Positions 6,060 to 13,472 of a stretch of DNA of 42,963 nucleotides are shown here, in pieces; within the stretch, counting starts at the first letter, position 1, and every line of letters begins with the position of its first letter. The stretch is from Pseudomonadota bacterium (GTDB lineage: Bacteria; Chloroflexota; UBA5177): assembly GCA_021324655.1 (NCBI GenBank), contig JAJPIP010000056.1, forward strand, positions 1-42,963, in the 5' to 3' direction. The position numbers and the translations under genes were made by a program. The notes beneath the pieces were generated by a model. The model was not told the DNA's origin and did no database searches. It was given only the letters and a program-made list of their open reading frames with translations.

Positions 6060-7661
6060 GTGATTGATCTGCAATCCATCGGCAAGGCATACGGCGTCCG
6101 GCCCATCTTCTCCGACCTCTCGTGGACGATCGCCGACCAGGCTCGCATCGGGCTCGTCGGTCCGAACGGCGCCGGCAAATCGACGCTGCTGCGTATTCTG
6201 GCGGGATGTGAGGAGATTGCGGCCGGAACGACCGCGCGCCGGCGTGGGCTGCGGGTCGCCTACCTGCCGCAGCACGTCTCCGCGGGTCCGCAGACGCCGC
6301 TGCAGCTTGTCCTTGCCTCGCGTCCCGATCTGGTCGCACTGGAAGAGGAGTTGGCGTCGGTCGAGACGGCGATCGGGGAGTCGGCAGGGGATCTGACTCG
6401 CATGGAGCGCCTGCTGGCCCGGCAGGATACGCTGATCGGGCGTCTCGAGGCGGCCGGCGCGTCGGGGCTGGAAGGGGAAGCGCGGACCCTGCTCAGCTCT
6501 CTCGGCTTCACCGAGGCGGAGATCGGCCGGCCGCTGGCCGCGCTCTCCGGGGGACAGCGCAAGCTGGCGGCCCTCGCCGGATGCCTGGCACCGCGGCCCG
6601 ATGTCCTTTTGCTCGACGAGCCGGAGACGCATCTCGATCTGCCGCACCGCGAGCAGCTGGAGCGGCTGGTGCGCTCGTTCGAGGGTGCGGTGATCGTGGT
6701 CTCCCACGACCGCTACCTTCTCGACGAAACGGTGACCCAGATCGCCGAGCTGGAGGACGGAAAGCTGACGCTCTGGCCGGGAAATTACTCGGCCTACGCG
6801 GTGGCCAAAGAGATCGCCCTGGCGCGCCAACAGATGCTGTGGGTGAGCCAGCAGAAGGAGATCGCGCGGCTCGAGGAAGCGGTCAAGCGCTTCGAGCTGT
6901 GGGCCAGCATGGTGGTGAATGAACGCCACATCAAGCAGGCCCGCGTCAAGCAGCGGCAGATCGATCAGATGGAGAAGATCGAGCGGCCCGTGCTGGAGCG
7001 TCGCAAGATGGGGCTGCGTTTGCACAGCGAGATCCGCGGCGGGCAGAAGGCTGTCGAGCTTCGGGAGGTGATGGTCGACTTCGGCCACGAGCCGGTGCTG
7101 GTGGATGTTTCCCTGCTGGTGCGGCGCGGCGAACGCGTCGGCATCGTCGGCGCCAACGGCGCCGGGAAGACGGTGCTGGGCAAGGTGCTGATCGGCGAGA
7201 TCTCGCCGCCGGCGGGAGAGCGCTGGATCGGCCCTTCCATCCGGCCCGGCTACTTCTCACAGACCCACGACATTCTGCCGCCCGACGCCACGCCACTCGA
7301 CGTGGTCCGCCACGCCCGGGCCATGCGCGAGGATGAGGCGGTCGCCAAGCTCATGAAGTTTCTCTTCAGCTACGAACAAGTGCGTCAGCCGATCGGCACG
7401 CTCTCGGGCGGCGAGCGAAGCCGGCTGCAGCTCCTCTTGCTCATGCTGGGCGGCGCCAACTGCCTGGTGCTCGATGAGCCGACCAATCATCTCGACATCG
7501 CCTCCGCCGAGGTGCTGGAGCGGGCCCTGGACGAGTACGACGGCACGGTCGTCGTCATCTCGCACGACCGCTATTTCCTGGATCGGATCGTGGACCGGAT
7601 TGTCGAGGTGCGGGATGGAACTCTGTCCATGTTCGAAGGAGGGTATAGCGCCTGGCGGTAG
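6060..7661 (+). CDS. ABC-F family ATPase (ribosome-associated; possible antibiotic-resistance type)
   Basis: 533 aa, GTG start with AAAGGAG 6 nt upstream. Two ABC domains and no membrane segment. Domain 1 has Walker A GPNGAGKST (~34-42), signature LSGGQ (~162) and Walker B LLLDEPETHLDL, unusual for the normal DEPTNHLDL. Domain 2 has GANGAGKT (~364), LSGGERSRLQ (~448) and VLDEPTNHLDI (~469). The linker (~225-310) is rich in Lys, Arg, Glu and Gln (KEIARLEEAVKRFE, KQARVKQRQIDQM), as expected for the P-site tRNA interaction motif. ABC-F proteins bind the ribosomal E site and either dislodge antibiotics or rescue stalled ribosomes. The leader-peptide/terminator arrangement upstream favours an inducible resistance role, but sequence alone does not settle the subfamily. 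Confidence 0.9.
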   Translation: MIDLQSIGKAYGVRPIFSDLSWTIADQARIGLVGPNGAGKSTLLRILAGCEEIAAGTTARRRGLRVAYLPQHVSAGPQTPLQLVLASRPDLVALEEELASVETAIGESAGDLTRMERLLARQDTLIGRLEAAGASGLEGEARTLLSSLGFTEAEIGRPLAALSGGQRKLAALAGCLAPRPDVLLLDEPETHLDLPHREQLERLVRSFEGAVIVVSHDRYLLDETVTQIAELEDGKLTLWPGNYSAYAVAKEIALARQQMLWVSQQKEIARLEEAVKRFELWASMVVNERHIKQARVKQRQIDQMEKIERPVLERRKMGLRLHSEIRGGQKAVELREVMVDFGHEPVLVDVSLLVRRGERVGIVGANGAGKTVLGKVLIGEISPPAGERWIGPSIRPGYFSQTHDILPPDATPLDVVRHARAMREDEAVAKLMKFLFSYEQVRQPIGTLSGGERSRLQLLLLMLGGANCLVLDEPTNHLDIASAEVLERALDEYDGTVVVISHDRYFLDRIVDRIVEVRDGTLSMFEGGYSAWR

Positions 7662-7673
7662 GCAAGCCTGGGA

Positions 7674-7793
7674 GCGTAGTGGCAGACCCCCGGTTTGCCG
7701 CCTGTTCCGGCCGGCCGCGAGTGCTTGGGACTGAGGGCTTTCCCACGACCCTGCGCGCCCGAAGGCGGGCAGAGCGGAGCTCTGCCACTACGC
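7674..7793. mobile_element. MITE-like 120-bp element with 13-bp perfect terminal inverted repeats
   Basis: GCGTAGTGGCAGA at 7674-7686 is the exact reverse complement of TCTGCCACTACGC at 7781-7793. An 8-bp hairpin, GGCAGAGC (7768-7775) with GCTCTGCC (7779-7786), competes with the right arm. The same CAGAGC-N3-GCTCTGCCAC core recurs at 41258-41275. The right end supplies the stop codon (TAG, 7790-7788) of the minus-strand membrane protein gene. No transposase and no convincing target-site duplication are seen. It may also act as a bidirectional terminator between convergent genes. Confidence 0.45.
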
Positions 7794-8285
7794 CGCGGCG
7801 GCGGTATCGTCCTGCCTGGGTACCTTCGGCTGCGGACGGCCGCTGGGCAGCGGGAGGGCGGCAATGGCTGCCGTCCAGGCCAGGAACAGCGAGAGAACAA
7901 TCGTGGGCACCATCCAGGCGTACTCAGGTGCTTGCAGTATGGAGATGAACGGCAAATCAATCACGGTCCACGGCTCCACGAAATAGACGAGCACGAGCGC
8001 AGTCGACGCGCAGGCTCCGAGCCAGAGAAGGGGTACCCCGAGACGGTGACGGCGCAGGGTGTGAACGTACGCACCGACCGCGACCGCGATGATGGCGAGG
8101 GCGCTGCCGGCGAAATAGGGGCCGGAGCCGTTCACGCTGATTGGCTGTGCAATGTAATGCGACGGCGGAAACGCTCCCGACATGGTGAGCCAGAGCGACT
8201 GCAGGGCACTCACCTCGGCCACGAGCCAGATCAGACCGAGCGCCGTCGCCAAAAGGCCGGTCGCCAGTTCGATGTGGCGCTGCAT
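7788..8285 (-). CDS. four-helix integral membrane protein, unknown function
   Basis: 165 aa from ATG 8285, with AGGAG about 6 nt upstream. There are four hydrophobic segments: ATGLLATALGLIWLVAEV, PYFAGSALAIIAVAVGAYV, LLWLGACASTALVLVYFVE and WMVPTIVLSLFLAWTAAIA. They are joined by short loops, and an outside-type loop follows helix 1 (SGAFPPSHYIAQPISVNGSG). The C-terminus is short and polar. No family is recognised; it resembles small DoxX/DUF-type membrane proteins. It is the last gene of a minus-strand run behind the peptidase, MFS and GT4 genes (43-nt gap), so it is probably cotranscribed. The stop lies inside a MITE-like repeat, so the C-terminus may have been altered by its insertion. Confidence 0.7.
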   Translation of the reverse strand: MQRHIELATGLLATALGLIWLVAEVSALQSLWLTMSGAFPPSHYIAQPISVNGSGPYFAGSALAIIAVAVGAYVHTLRRHRLGVPLLWLGACASTALVLVYFVEPWTVIDLPFISILQAPEYAWMVPTIVLSLFLAWTAAIAALPLPSGRPQPKVPRQDDTAAAA

Positions 8286-8328
8286 TCTTTGCTCCTCTTC
8301 CGGCCGGAACAACGGCCGGTACCTCAGA

Positions 8329-9462
8329 CTACTCCCCCTGTCCACGGAATGCGACCGATCCTTCTCGCGCCAGGGCGACAACCTCACGGGCGAATCGGCC
8401 GGCCGATGCCAGTATCTGCCGGCGGCGCCGCGCCGCGGCGCTGTTGAGCGCCTGCGCCAGCACGCGTGTCCCGTCGTCCGGCCGCATGGGATCGGCAAAG
8501 AGGGCCGAGTCTCCCGCGACATCATGAAAGACCGGGATGTCCGAGCACACCAGCGGAACGCGCAGGGCCAGGGCCTCCAGAATGGGAAGACCGAATCCCT
8601 CTTCGAGAGAGGGCAAGAAGGCGACATCGGCGGCCAGCAGCAGATCGTGCATGGCGTGGCGGGTGAGCGCGCTCCGGGTACCCGGGATACCAAGCGGCAC
8701 CTGAAGCGAAGCGGCAAGCCCGTGGAGTTCGCCGGCCAGGCACGCCGAGACATCCTCTTCGTGTGGCGAGGCCGCTCCGGTGATGATGAGGGTGGGCGTG
8801 AAGTCGTCCGCTAAGAGGCCCGCCACGGCACGCACCGCGTATGGCAGGTTTTTGTGCGGCAGGAGCTTGGATGGGATGACGATCAGCGGCTCACCCGGTG
8901 CCCATCCCGCGCCGCCGAGAATCGATCGGGCATCGGCGCCAAGCGCCGGCCAGGGCGAACTGAGGGGAGGGGAAATGACTGTCACCTCGTGCTCCGGAAC
9001 GCCATGGTGCCGGGCGAGATCACGCCGCCGCTGGTCCGAGATGGCGACATGTCGAAGCCGCCGGGGGAGCAGCGGCGCTTCGCCGGACCAGAAGGCGCTG
9101 GCGGCGCTGACGTCCTCGCACCAGGCGACCCATCGGATCGGCACCTCCGCGGCGAGGCGGCACAGGGCCGCCGTCAGGGGTGGATGGAGATAGACGGTGA
9201 AGGCATTGTGGACCCAGCAGGCTGTGCATCCCGTCAAGGCTTCCCGGAGGAGACGATCGAGATCGGCGGGCTCTGCCGCGCGGGACGGATGCAGATCCGG
9301 GATGACGACGCGCTCGACATCGGGGAGGTTCGTCTGTTCTGCCGCGATGATGCGGACCGGAATGCCCGCGCCGCGGAGGGCTATTGCCTGCGCGGCGAGC
9401 ACGCTCTCTACACCGCCGATCGCCGGCGGCGCCGTGAAGTGGAGGATGGCGATGCGCTCCAT
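8329..9462 (-). CDS. GT4-type glycosyltransferase
   Basis: 377 aa. The N-terminal domain starts with ERIAILHFTAPPAIGGVESV, the glycine-rich acceptor-side loop of GT4 (GT-B fold) enzymes. The C-terminal domain has PSKLLPHKNLPYAVRAVAGL (nucleotide-sugar binding region), AADVAFLPSLEEGFGLPILE and AL. The E-x7-E motif (EGFGLPILE) is intact. These are retaining enzymes that move a sugar from a nucleotide donor to a lipid, glycan or small molecule at the cytoplasmic face. No membrane segment is seen. The start lies 6 nt after the MFS stop with ACGGAG as SD, so the genes are probably translated from one mRNA. The acceptor is unknown. Confidence 0.85.
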   Translation of the reverse strand: MERIAILHFTAPPAIGGVESVLAAQAIALRGAGIPVRIIAAEQTNLPDVERVVIPDLHPSRAAEPADLDRLLREALTGCTACWVHNAFTVYLHPPLTAALCRLAAEVPIRWVAWCEDVSAASAFWSGEAPLLPRRLRHVAISDQRRRDLARHHGVPEHEVTVISPPLSSPWPALGADARSILGGAGWAPGEPLIVIPSKLLPHKNLPYAVRAVAGLLADDFTPTLIITGAASPHEEDVSACLAGELHGLAASLQVPLGIPGTRSALTRHAMHDLLLAADVAFLPSLEEGFGLPILEALALRVPLVCSDIPVFHDVAGDSALFADPMRPDDGTRVLAQALNSAAARRRRQILASAGRFAREVVALAREGSVAFRGQGE

Positions 9463-9468
9463 CTCCGT

Positions 9469-10695
9469 TCAGGCCGGCTGTTCGTACGGCTTGACCGGGG
9501 AGCCGAGCAGCCGCCGGCGCCAGCGAAAGGCGCCGTACGCGGCGACGGAGGAGCCGAGAATCATGACGATGCCGGCCCCGACGAAGGGAACGGGATGGTT
9601 CTGATGGTAGAGCGGCAGCGCCAGGAACGAGGCAATGGCGCCGCCGATAGAGCCCACAAAGCCGGCAACTCCCTGCACGCGGCCCCGAGCCTGGACCGGT
9701 GAGGCGTCGGCCAGCAGACCCTGGGCGACGGGCTGCTGGAAGATGATGACGATGCCCTCGATGACCCCAACCACCGCGATGGCAATGAGATTGTGCATGA
9801 AGCCGTAGGCGGCATAGATGCAGCCGGCGGCGAGGCCGGAGACGAGCAGGAACGGCGCCCGGCCGAAACGGTCGGCGATGCGCCCGGCACCGGCGCCAAG
9901 GAAGATCTGGGGCAAGGCAAAGACGCTGAACGTGACTCCGATGTATGTGTAGGATCCGCCCAGGTCATGCACCCAGATGGCCCAGAGCGCGCCGAGCACT
10001 CCAAAGGCCACCTGCACCGCGAGAAATGAGGCGTAGACCGCGATCAGGACCATGCTGAAGAGAGCGCGCAACGGCGCACGCTCCTCGTGGCGACTCGCCT
10101 GGTGGGTCGCCGGCTCGTGGACGCTGGTGATGACCAGCGGAATGGCGAGCGCTTCCACCCCGACACTGATGACGAAAGCCGTCACGAAGCCGAAGTGCTG
10201 AGCGATCACGCCGCCGAACAGCGGACCGAGCAGCAAGCCGCCGTTGAGGGTGGCGCCGAGAGCCCCGTACGCCTCGGAGCGATGTTCCTCGGAGGTGACG
10301 TCGGCGATATAAGCGCTGGTCGAGGGCTGGAAGGCGGCGACCGTCATGCCTTCCAGCAGCCGCAGCACGATCAGCTCGTTGGGATGGTAGAGCGGGATGT
10401 AGAGCAGAGTGATCAGCGGGTGGGTAATCAGCCCGAGAAGAAAGACCGGCACGCGTCCCCAGTGATCCACCAACCAGCCCATCGGCAGCTGCGCCACCAG
10501 GGCGCCGACCATGAAGGCAGCCGCCAGAATGCCCAGCTGCGTGGGCGAGGCGTGGTGCGCCTGCGCGTAGAGCATGCGCAGGGGGAAGGTGATGGAGGCC
10601 GCGAGAAAGGAGAGGAAGGTGGCGGTGAACAGCAGGCGCAGGTCACGCCGCCGCCAGACATCGCCTCCCAGCAGCCGGATCAGACCGGCGAGCAC
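9469..10695 (-). CDS. MFS transporter (multidrug/sugar efflux type)
   Basis: 408 aa from GTG 10695, chosen because it begins 1 nt after the TGA of the preceding peptidase gene; a longer open frame upstream only reads through that gene. About 12 hydrophobic helices are seen. The motif-A-like loop GWLVDHWGRVPV between TM2 and TM3 and its second-half copy GRIADRFGRAPF are both visible, which is typical of drug:H+ antiporter-like MFS proteins. LRLLEGMTVAAFQPSTSAYIA fits TM4-5. No strong SD is visible, so translation probably depends on coupling with the upstream gene. Substrate unknown. The neighbours suggest export or uptake of a peptide or glycosylated small molecule, but this is speculative. 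Confidence 0.85.
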   Translation of the reverse strand: MLAGLIRLLGGDVWRRRDLRLLFTATFLSFLAASITFPLRMLYAQAHHASPTQLGILAAAFMVGALVAQLPMGWLVDHWGRVPVFLLGLITHPLITLLYIPLYHPNELIVLRLLEGMTVAAFQPSTSAYIADVTSEEHRSEAYGALGATLNGGLLLGPLFGGVIAQHFGFVTAFVISVGVEALAIPLVITSVHEPATHQASRHEERAPLRALFSMVLIAVYASFLAVQVAFGVLGALWAIWVHDLGGSYTYIGVTFSVFALPQIFLGAGAGRIADRFGRAPFLLVSGLAAGCIYAAYGFMHNLIAIAVVGVIEGIVIIFQQPVAQGLLADASPVQARGRVQGVAGFVGSIGGAIASFLALPLYHQNHPVPFVGAGIVMILGSSVAAYGAFRWRRRLLGSPVKPYEQPA

Positions 10696-10696
10696 G

Positions 10697-12637
10697 TCAG
10701 CCGGCCGGAGTGGGAGCGTTCTCGAGCTCGATGGCCTCGATCTCTTCCTGCAATGGAAGGTTGAAGACCTGGGCGTAGAACGAGAGCTCCCCGTCGAGGG
10801 TGCGCTTGATGTTCTCGGCCCTTCGGAAGCCGTGCCCCTCTCCCTCGTAGGCGATGTAGGCGAAAGGAGTGCCGCGGGCCCGCAGACCGTGCGCCATGAT
10901 CTCCGCCTGATTCGGCGGTACAACCTTATCGTCCAGACCCTGGAAGAGCAGGACCGGACTGGTCACCTGATCGATGTAATTGATCGGCGACCGTTCGCGG
11001 TAGAGCTCCTTCGCCTCGGGATAGGGACCGACCAGGCCATCGGTATAGCGCGACTCGAACTTGTGGGTGTCGTCCACGAACGGATCGAGGTCGGCAATCC
11101 CGAAGTAGCTGGTGCCGGCCGCGAACGCGTCGCGGAAGGCGAGAGCGGCCAGCGTGGTATAGCCGCCGGCACTGCCGCCGTGAATAATCAGGCGGTCCGG
11201 ATCGGCCACACCGCGCTCGACGAGGTAGCGGGCAGCGTTGACGGCATCGTCCACGTCCACCACGCCCCACTGCCCCTTCAGCCGGTCACGGTACTCACGT
11301 CCGTACCCCGTGCTGCCGCCGTAGTTGACGTCGATCACGCCGAAGCCGCGGCTGGTCCAGAACTGCGTGCTCAAGTTCAGTGTGCTGGATGCCGACCCGG
11401 TGGGTCCGCCATGGACACTGACGATGAGCGGAGGCAACTCGCCGGCGGGGGCGCGGTAGTCGGGGTTGTGGGGAGGATAGTACAGCGCATGCGCCGTGAG
11501 CCCGTTCTCGGTGGGAAACTCGATGGCCTGCGGTGGGGAGAGATACTCCGTGGGCACGGAGAGCCCGGTCGAGCGGCGCAACACCTGGACGGACTGGCTG
11601 GGGAGATCAATCTGCACGATGGACAACGGCTCGGTCGGGGAGCCGGCGAGAACGACCGCGCGCCCCGGTTGAGCGACAACACCGCCGATCGACGTGTAGG
11701 GGACGTCGATCATCCGAAAACTCCCGCTGTCGAGGTTCAGGGTGTACAGACTGTTGGTCCCGTGCCGGGACAGCGAGCCGACGACCGTGTTCCTGTCGGC
11801 AAAGGCATAGGTGGTCATGCCGAAGACCCACTGCGGCGCCCCAAACTCGGCGTCCATGGGATGGAGAGCCTCGATCTCGCCGTCCGTCAGTCGGTACAGA
11901 TTCCACCAGCCGGTCCGGTCGGACGCGAACACCAGGTGGCCGACGGGTGACCATTCCGGCTGGAAGATCGACTCGCCGGTGCCGCCGGCCACGCGGCGGG
12001 CATTCGCCGGCGATCCGTCGCCGGCCACGGAGGCCGTCCACAGCTCGGTTCCATCCCAGGGCATGTTGGGGTGGTTCCAGGTGAGGTAGGCGAGAGTGGC
12101 GCCGTCGGGGCTGAGACGCGGGTTGGAGTAGAAGTTGTTGCCGGAAATCAGCACCCGCTCGCTGCCGTCTAGATTGACGGCGACGATGGTATTGTCCGCC
12201 TCGGAATCCGGATGGCTGTGGTCCTCGCGAACACAGAGGACGCGCTGCCGCGCCTCGTCCACGACAAGATCGGCGTAACGATAGGCGCTCTCCGCCGTGA
12301 TCGGCTCCGGCTCGGAGCCCGGTGCCTGCCGATAAAGGCGGTTGTCGTCGAAGTTCGAGAAGTAGACGATGCCGCGCGAGACCGTATAGGCTCCGCCCCC
12401 GTACTCGTGGACGCGCGTCCGCACGTTGTATCCCGGTGGGGTGACATCAGACACCTCGCCGTTGGCGTGGCGGCGGACAAGAACCGAACGGCCCCCCTCG
12501 GAGGGGCGAGACTCGATCCAGTACGTATCGTCACCATCCAGCACGATCGCGGTAAGACTGACGGCCTCAGAGACGATGAGATCCGACGAAATCGGGGAGC
12601 GCCAGGTCCCGTACGGCGCCGTGCGAGTCACAGTCAT
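10697..12637 (-). CDS. S9 (prolyl oligopeptidase/acylaminoacyl peptidase-like) serine peptidase
   Basis: 646 aa. The N-terminal ~350 residues form a seven-bladed-propeller-like domain with repeated blades (SNPRLSPDGATLAYLTW, FQPEWSPVGHLVFASDRTG). The C-terminal alpha/beta hydrolase has VSVHGGPTG (oxyanion hole), the nucleophile elbow GGSAGGY (Ser ~489), LDDKVVPPNQ (Asp ~569/570) and GEGHGF (His ~602), so the triad is complete. No signal peptide is seen and it is likely cytoplasmic. The family trims short peptides, N-acyl peptides or esters. GGGAGGG lies 6 nt before the ATG, and a TATACT -10 is at 12673-12668. It is first in the minus-strand run that continues with MFS, GT4 and a membrane protein. 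Confidence 0.9.
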   Translation of the reverse strand: MTVTRTAPYGTWRSPISSDLIVSEAVSLTAIVLDGDDTYWIESRPSEGGRSVLVRRHANGEVSDVTPPGYNVRTRVHEYGGGAYTVSRGIVYFSNFDDNRLYRQAPGSEPEPITAESAYRYADLVVDEARQRVLCVREDHSHPDSEADNTIVAVNLDGSERVLISGNNFYSNPRLSPDGATLAYLTWNHPNMPWDGTELWTASVAGDGSPANARRVAGGTGESIFQPEWSPVGHLVFASDRTGWWNLYRLTDGEIEALHPMDAEFGAPQWVFGMTTYAFADRNTVVGSLSRHGTNSLYTLNLDSGSFRMIDVPYTSIGGVVAQPGRAVVLAGSPTEPLSIVQIDLPSQSVQVLRRSTGLSVPTEYLSPPQAIEFPTENGLTAHALYYPPHNPDYRAPAGELPPLIVSVHGGPTGSASSTLNLSTQFWTSRGFGVIDVNYGGSTGYGREYRDRLKGQWGVVDVDDAVNAARYLVERGVADPDRLIIHGGSAGGYTTLAALAFRDAFAAGTSYFGIADLDPFVDDTHKFESRYTDGLVGPYPEAKELYRERSPINYIDQVTSPVLLFQGLDDKVVPPNQAEIMAHGLRARGTPFAYIAYEGEGHGFRRAENIKRTLDGELSFYAQVFNLPLQEEIEAIELENAPTPAG

Positions 12638-12718
12638 GATGTCCCTCCCACCACAAGAAGCGATCTCAGTATAGAAGGGAACTGAGACGAGCCCACATCC
12701 CTCGGCTCTGCTCTCCCC

Positions 12719-12763
12719 TTGATTTTCTCGTTCTCCCTACTTATAATTTAGACGAGACTAATT
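12719..12763 (+). promoter_or_regulatory. mntR-type promoter and DtxR-family operator
   Basis: The -35 TTGATT (12719-12724) and -10 TATAAT (12742-12747) are separated by 17 bp. Overlapping the -10 and the start region is an 18-bp imperfect palindrome at 12746-12763, ATTTAGAC-GA-GACTAATT (6 of 8 positions per half-site symmetric). It has the TTAGnC half-site look of DtxR/MntR operators. Metal-bound regulator sitting here would block its own promoter and thus also the downstream transporter gene. Confidence 0.7.
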
Positions 12764-12779
12764 CTTGACTGAGACACTC

Positions 12780-13472
12780 ATGCGCTCGACGGCCGAACAG
12801 GACTATCTGAAACAGATTTACCTCCTCCAGGAGGGGAGCGGCCGTGCCACCACCCAGTTGCTGGCGGAGCGGCTTGGTGTCAAGCCCCCCTCGGTGACGG
12901 CGATGATCCGGCGTCTCGCCGAGGACGAGGATGGCCCCCTGGTCATGCATACCCCGTATCGGGGCGTCGAGCTGACGCCGCGTGGCCTGGCGGTTGCCCT
13001 CGAGATGCTGCGGCACCACCGCCTCATCGAGTTGTTTCTCAGCGAACTGCTGGACGTGCCGTGGGACCAGGTGCACGGCGAGGCCGAGCGGCTGGAGCAC
13101 GTCATCTCGGAGGAGTTGGAGGAGCGGATCGCCGCCAAGCTCGGCTATCCCACCGTCGATCCACACGGCGATCCTATCCCGTCGCGTGAGGGCATCATGC
13201 CGGTGCGGGACCTGTGTCGCCTGACCGACATGCCGGCCGGCGTGACCGGCCGGATCGCGCGGATCGAGCAGCAAGATGAGGCGGTTCTGCAATATCTCGC
13301 CTCCCTCGGCTTGACCCTGGACGCACTGGTTCGTGTCGTCGCGATCGCTCCATTCGGTGGGGTGGTCACCGTCGAGGTGGAGGGCTCGGACGGCTCACTC
13401 CGTCACGCCATCGGCGAAGGGCTGGCGGAGCGGGTTCTTGTTCAGCACAGCGAGAGCGATCTGCCGGCATGA
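12780..13472 (+). CDS. mntR: DtxR/MntR-family metal-dependent repressor
   Basis: 230 aa from ATG 12780; an in-frame TTG 15 nt upstream is the alternative. Residues 1-65 are the winged helix (AEQDYLKQIYLLQEGSG, TTQLLAERLGVKPPSVTAMI). Residues ~70-140 are the metal-binding dimerisation domain, with RHHRLIELFLSELLDVPWD and the ligand-type residues E-H in EAERLEHVIS. The C-terminus (~155-225) is an SH3/FeoA-like domain. The family binds Mn(II) or Fe(II) and represses metal uptake. The gene overlaps mntH by 4 bp (ATGA), so this protein most likely senses Mn and regulates that importer through the operator at its own promoter. No strong SD is present. Confidence 0.9.
   Translation: MRSTAEQDYLKQIYLLQEGSGRATTQLLAERLGVKPPSVTAMIRRLAEDEDGPLVMHTPYRGVELTPRGLAVALEMLRHHRLIELFLSELLDVPWDQVHGEAERLEHVISEELEERIAAKLGYPTVDPHGDPIPSREGIMPVRDLCRLTDMPAGVTGRIARIEQQDEAVLQYLASLGLTLDALVRVVAIAPFGGVVTVEVEGSDGSLRHAIGEGLAERVLVQHSESDLPA

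Noticed and set aside
5904-7088. 394-codon minus-strand frame
   Set aside because: It lies opposite the ABC-F gene and its leader; Leu/Gln/Arg/His-rich composition marks it as an antisense shadow.
10574-11950. 458-codon plus-strand frame
   Set aside because: Antisense to the S9 peptidase with an intact triad; composition is shadow-like.
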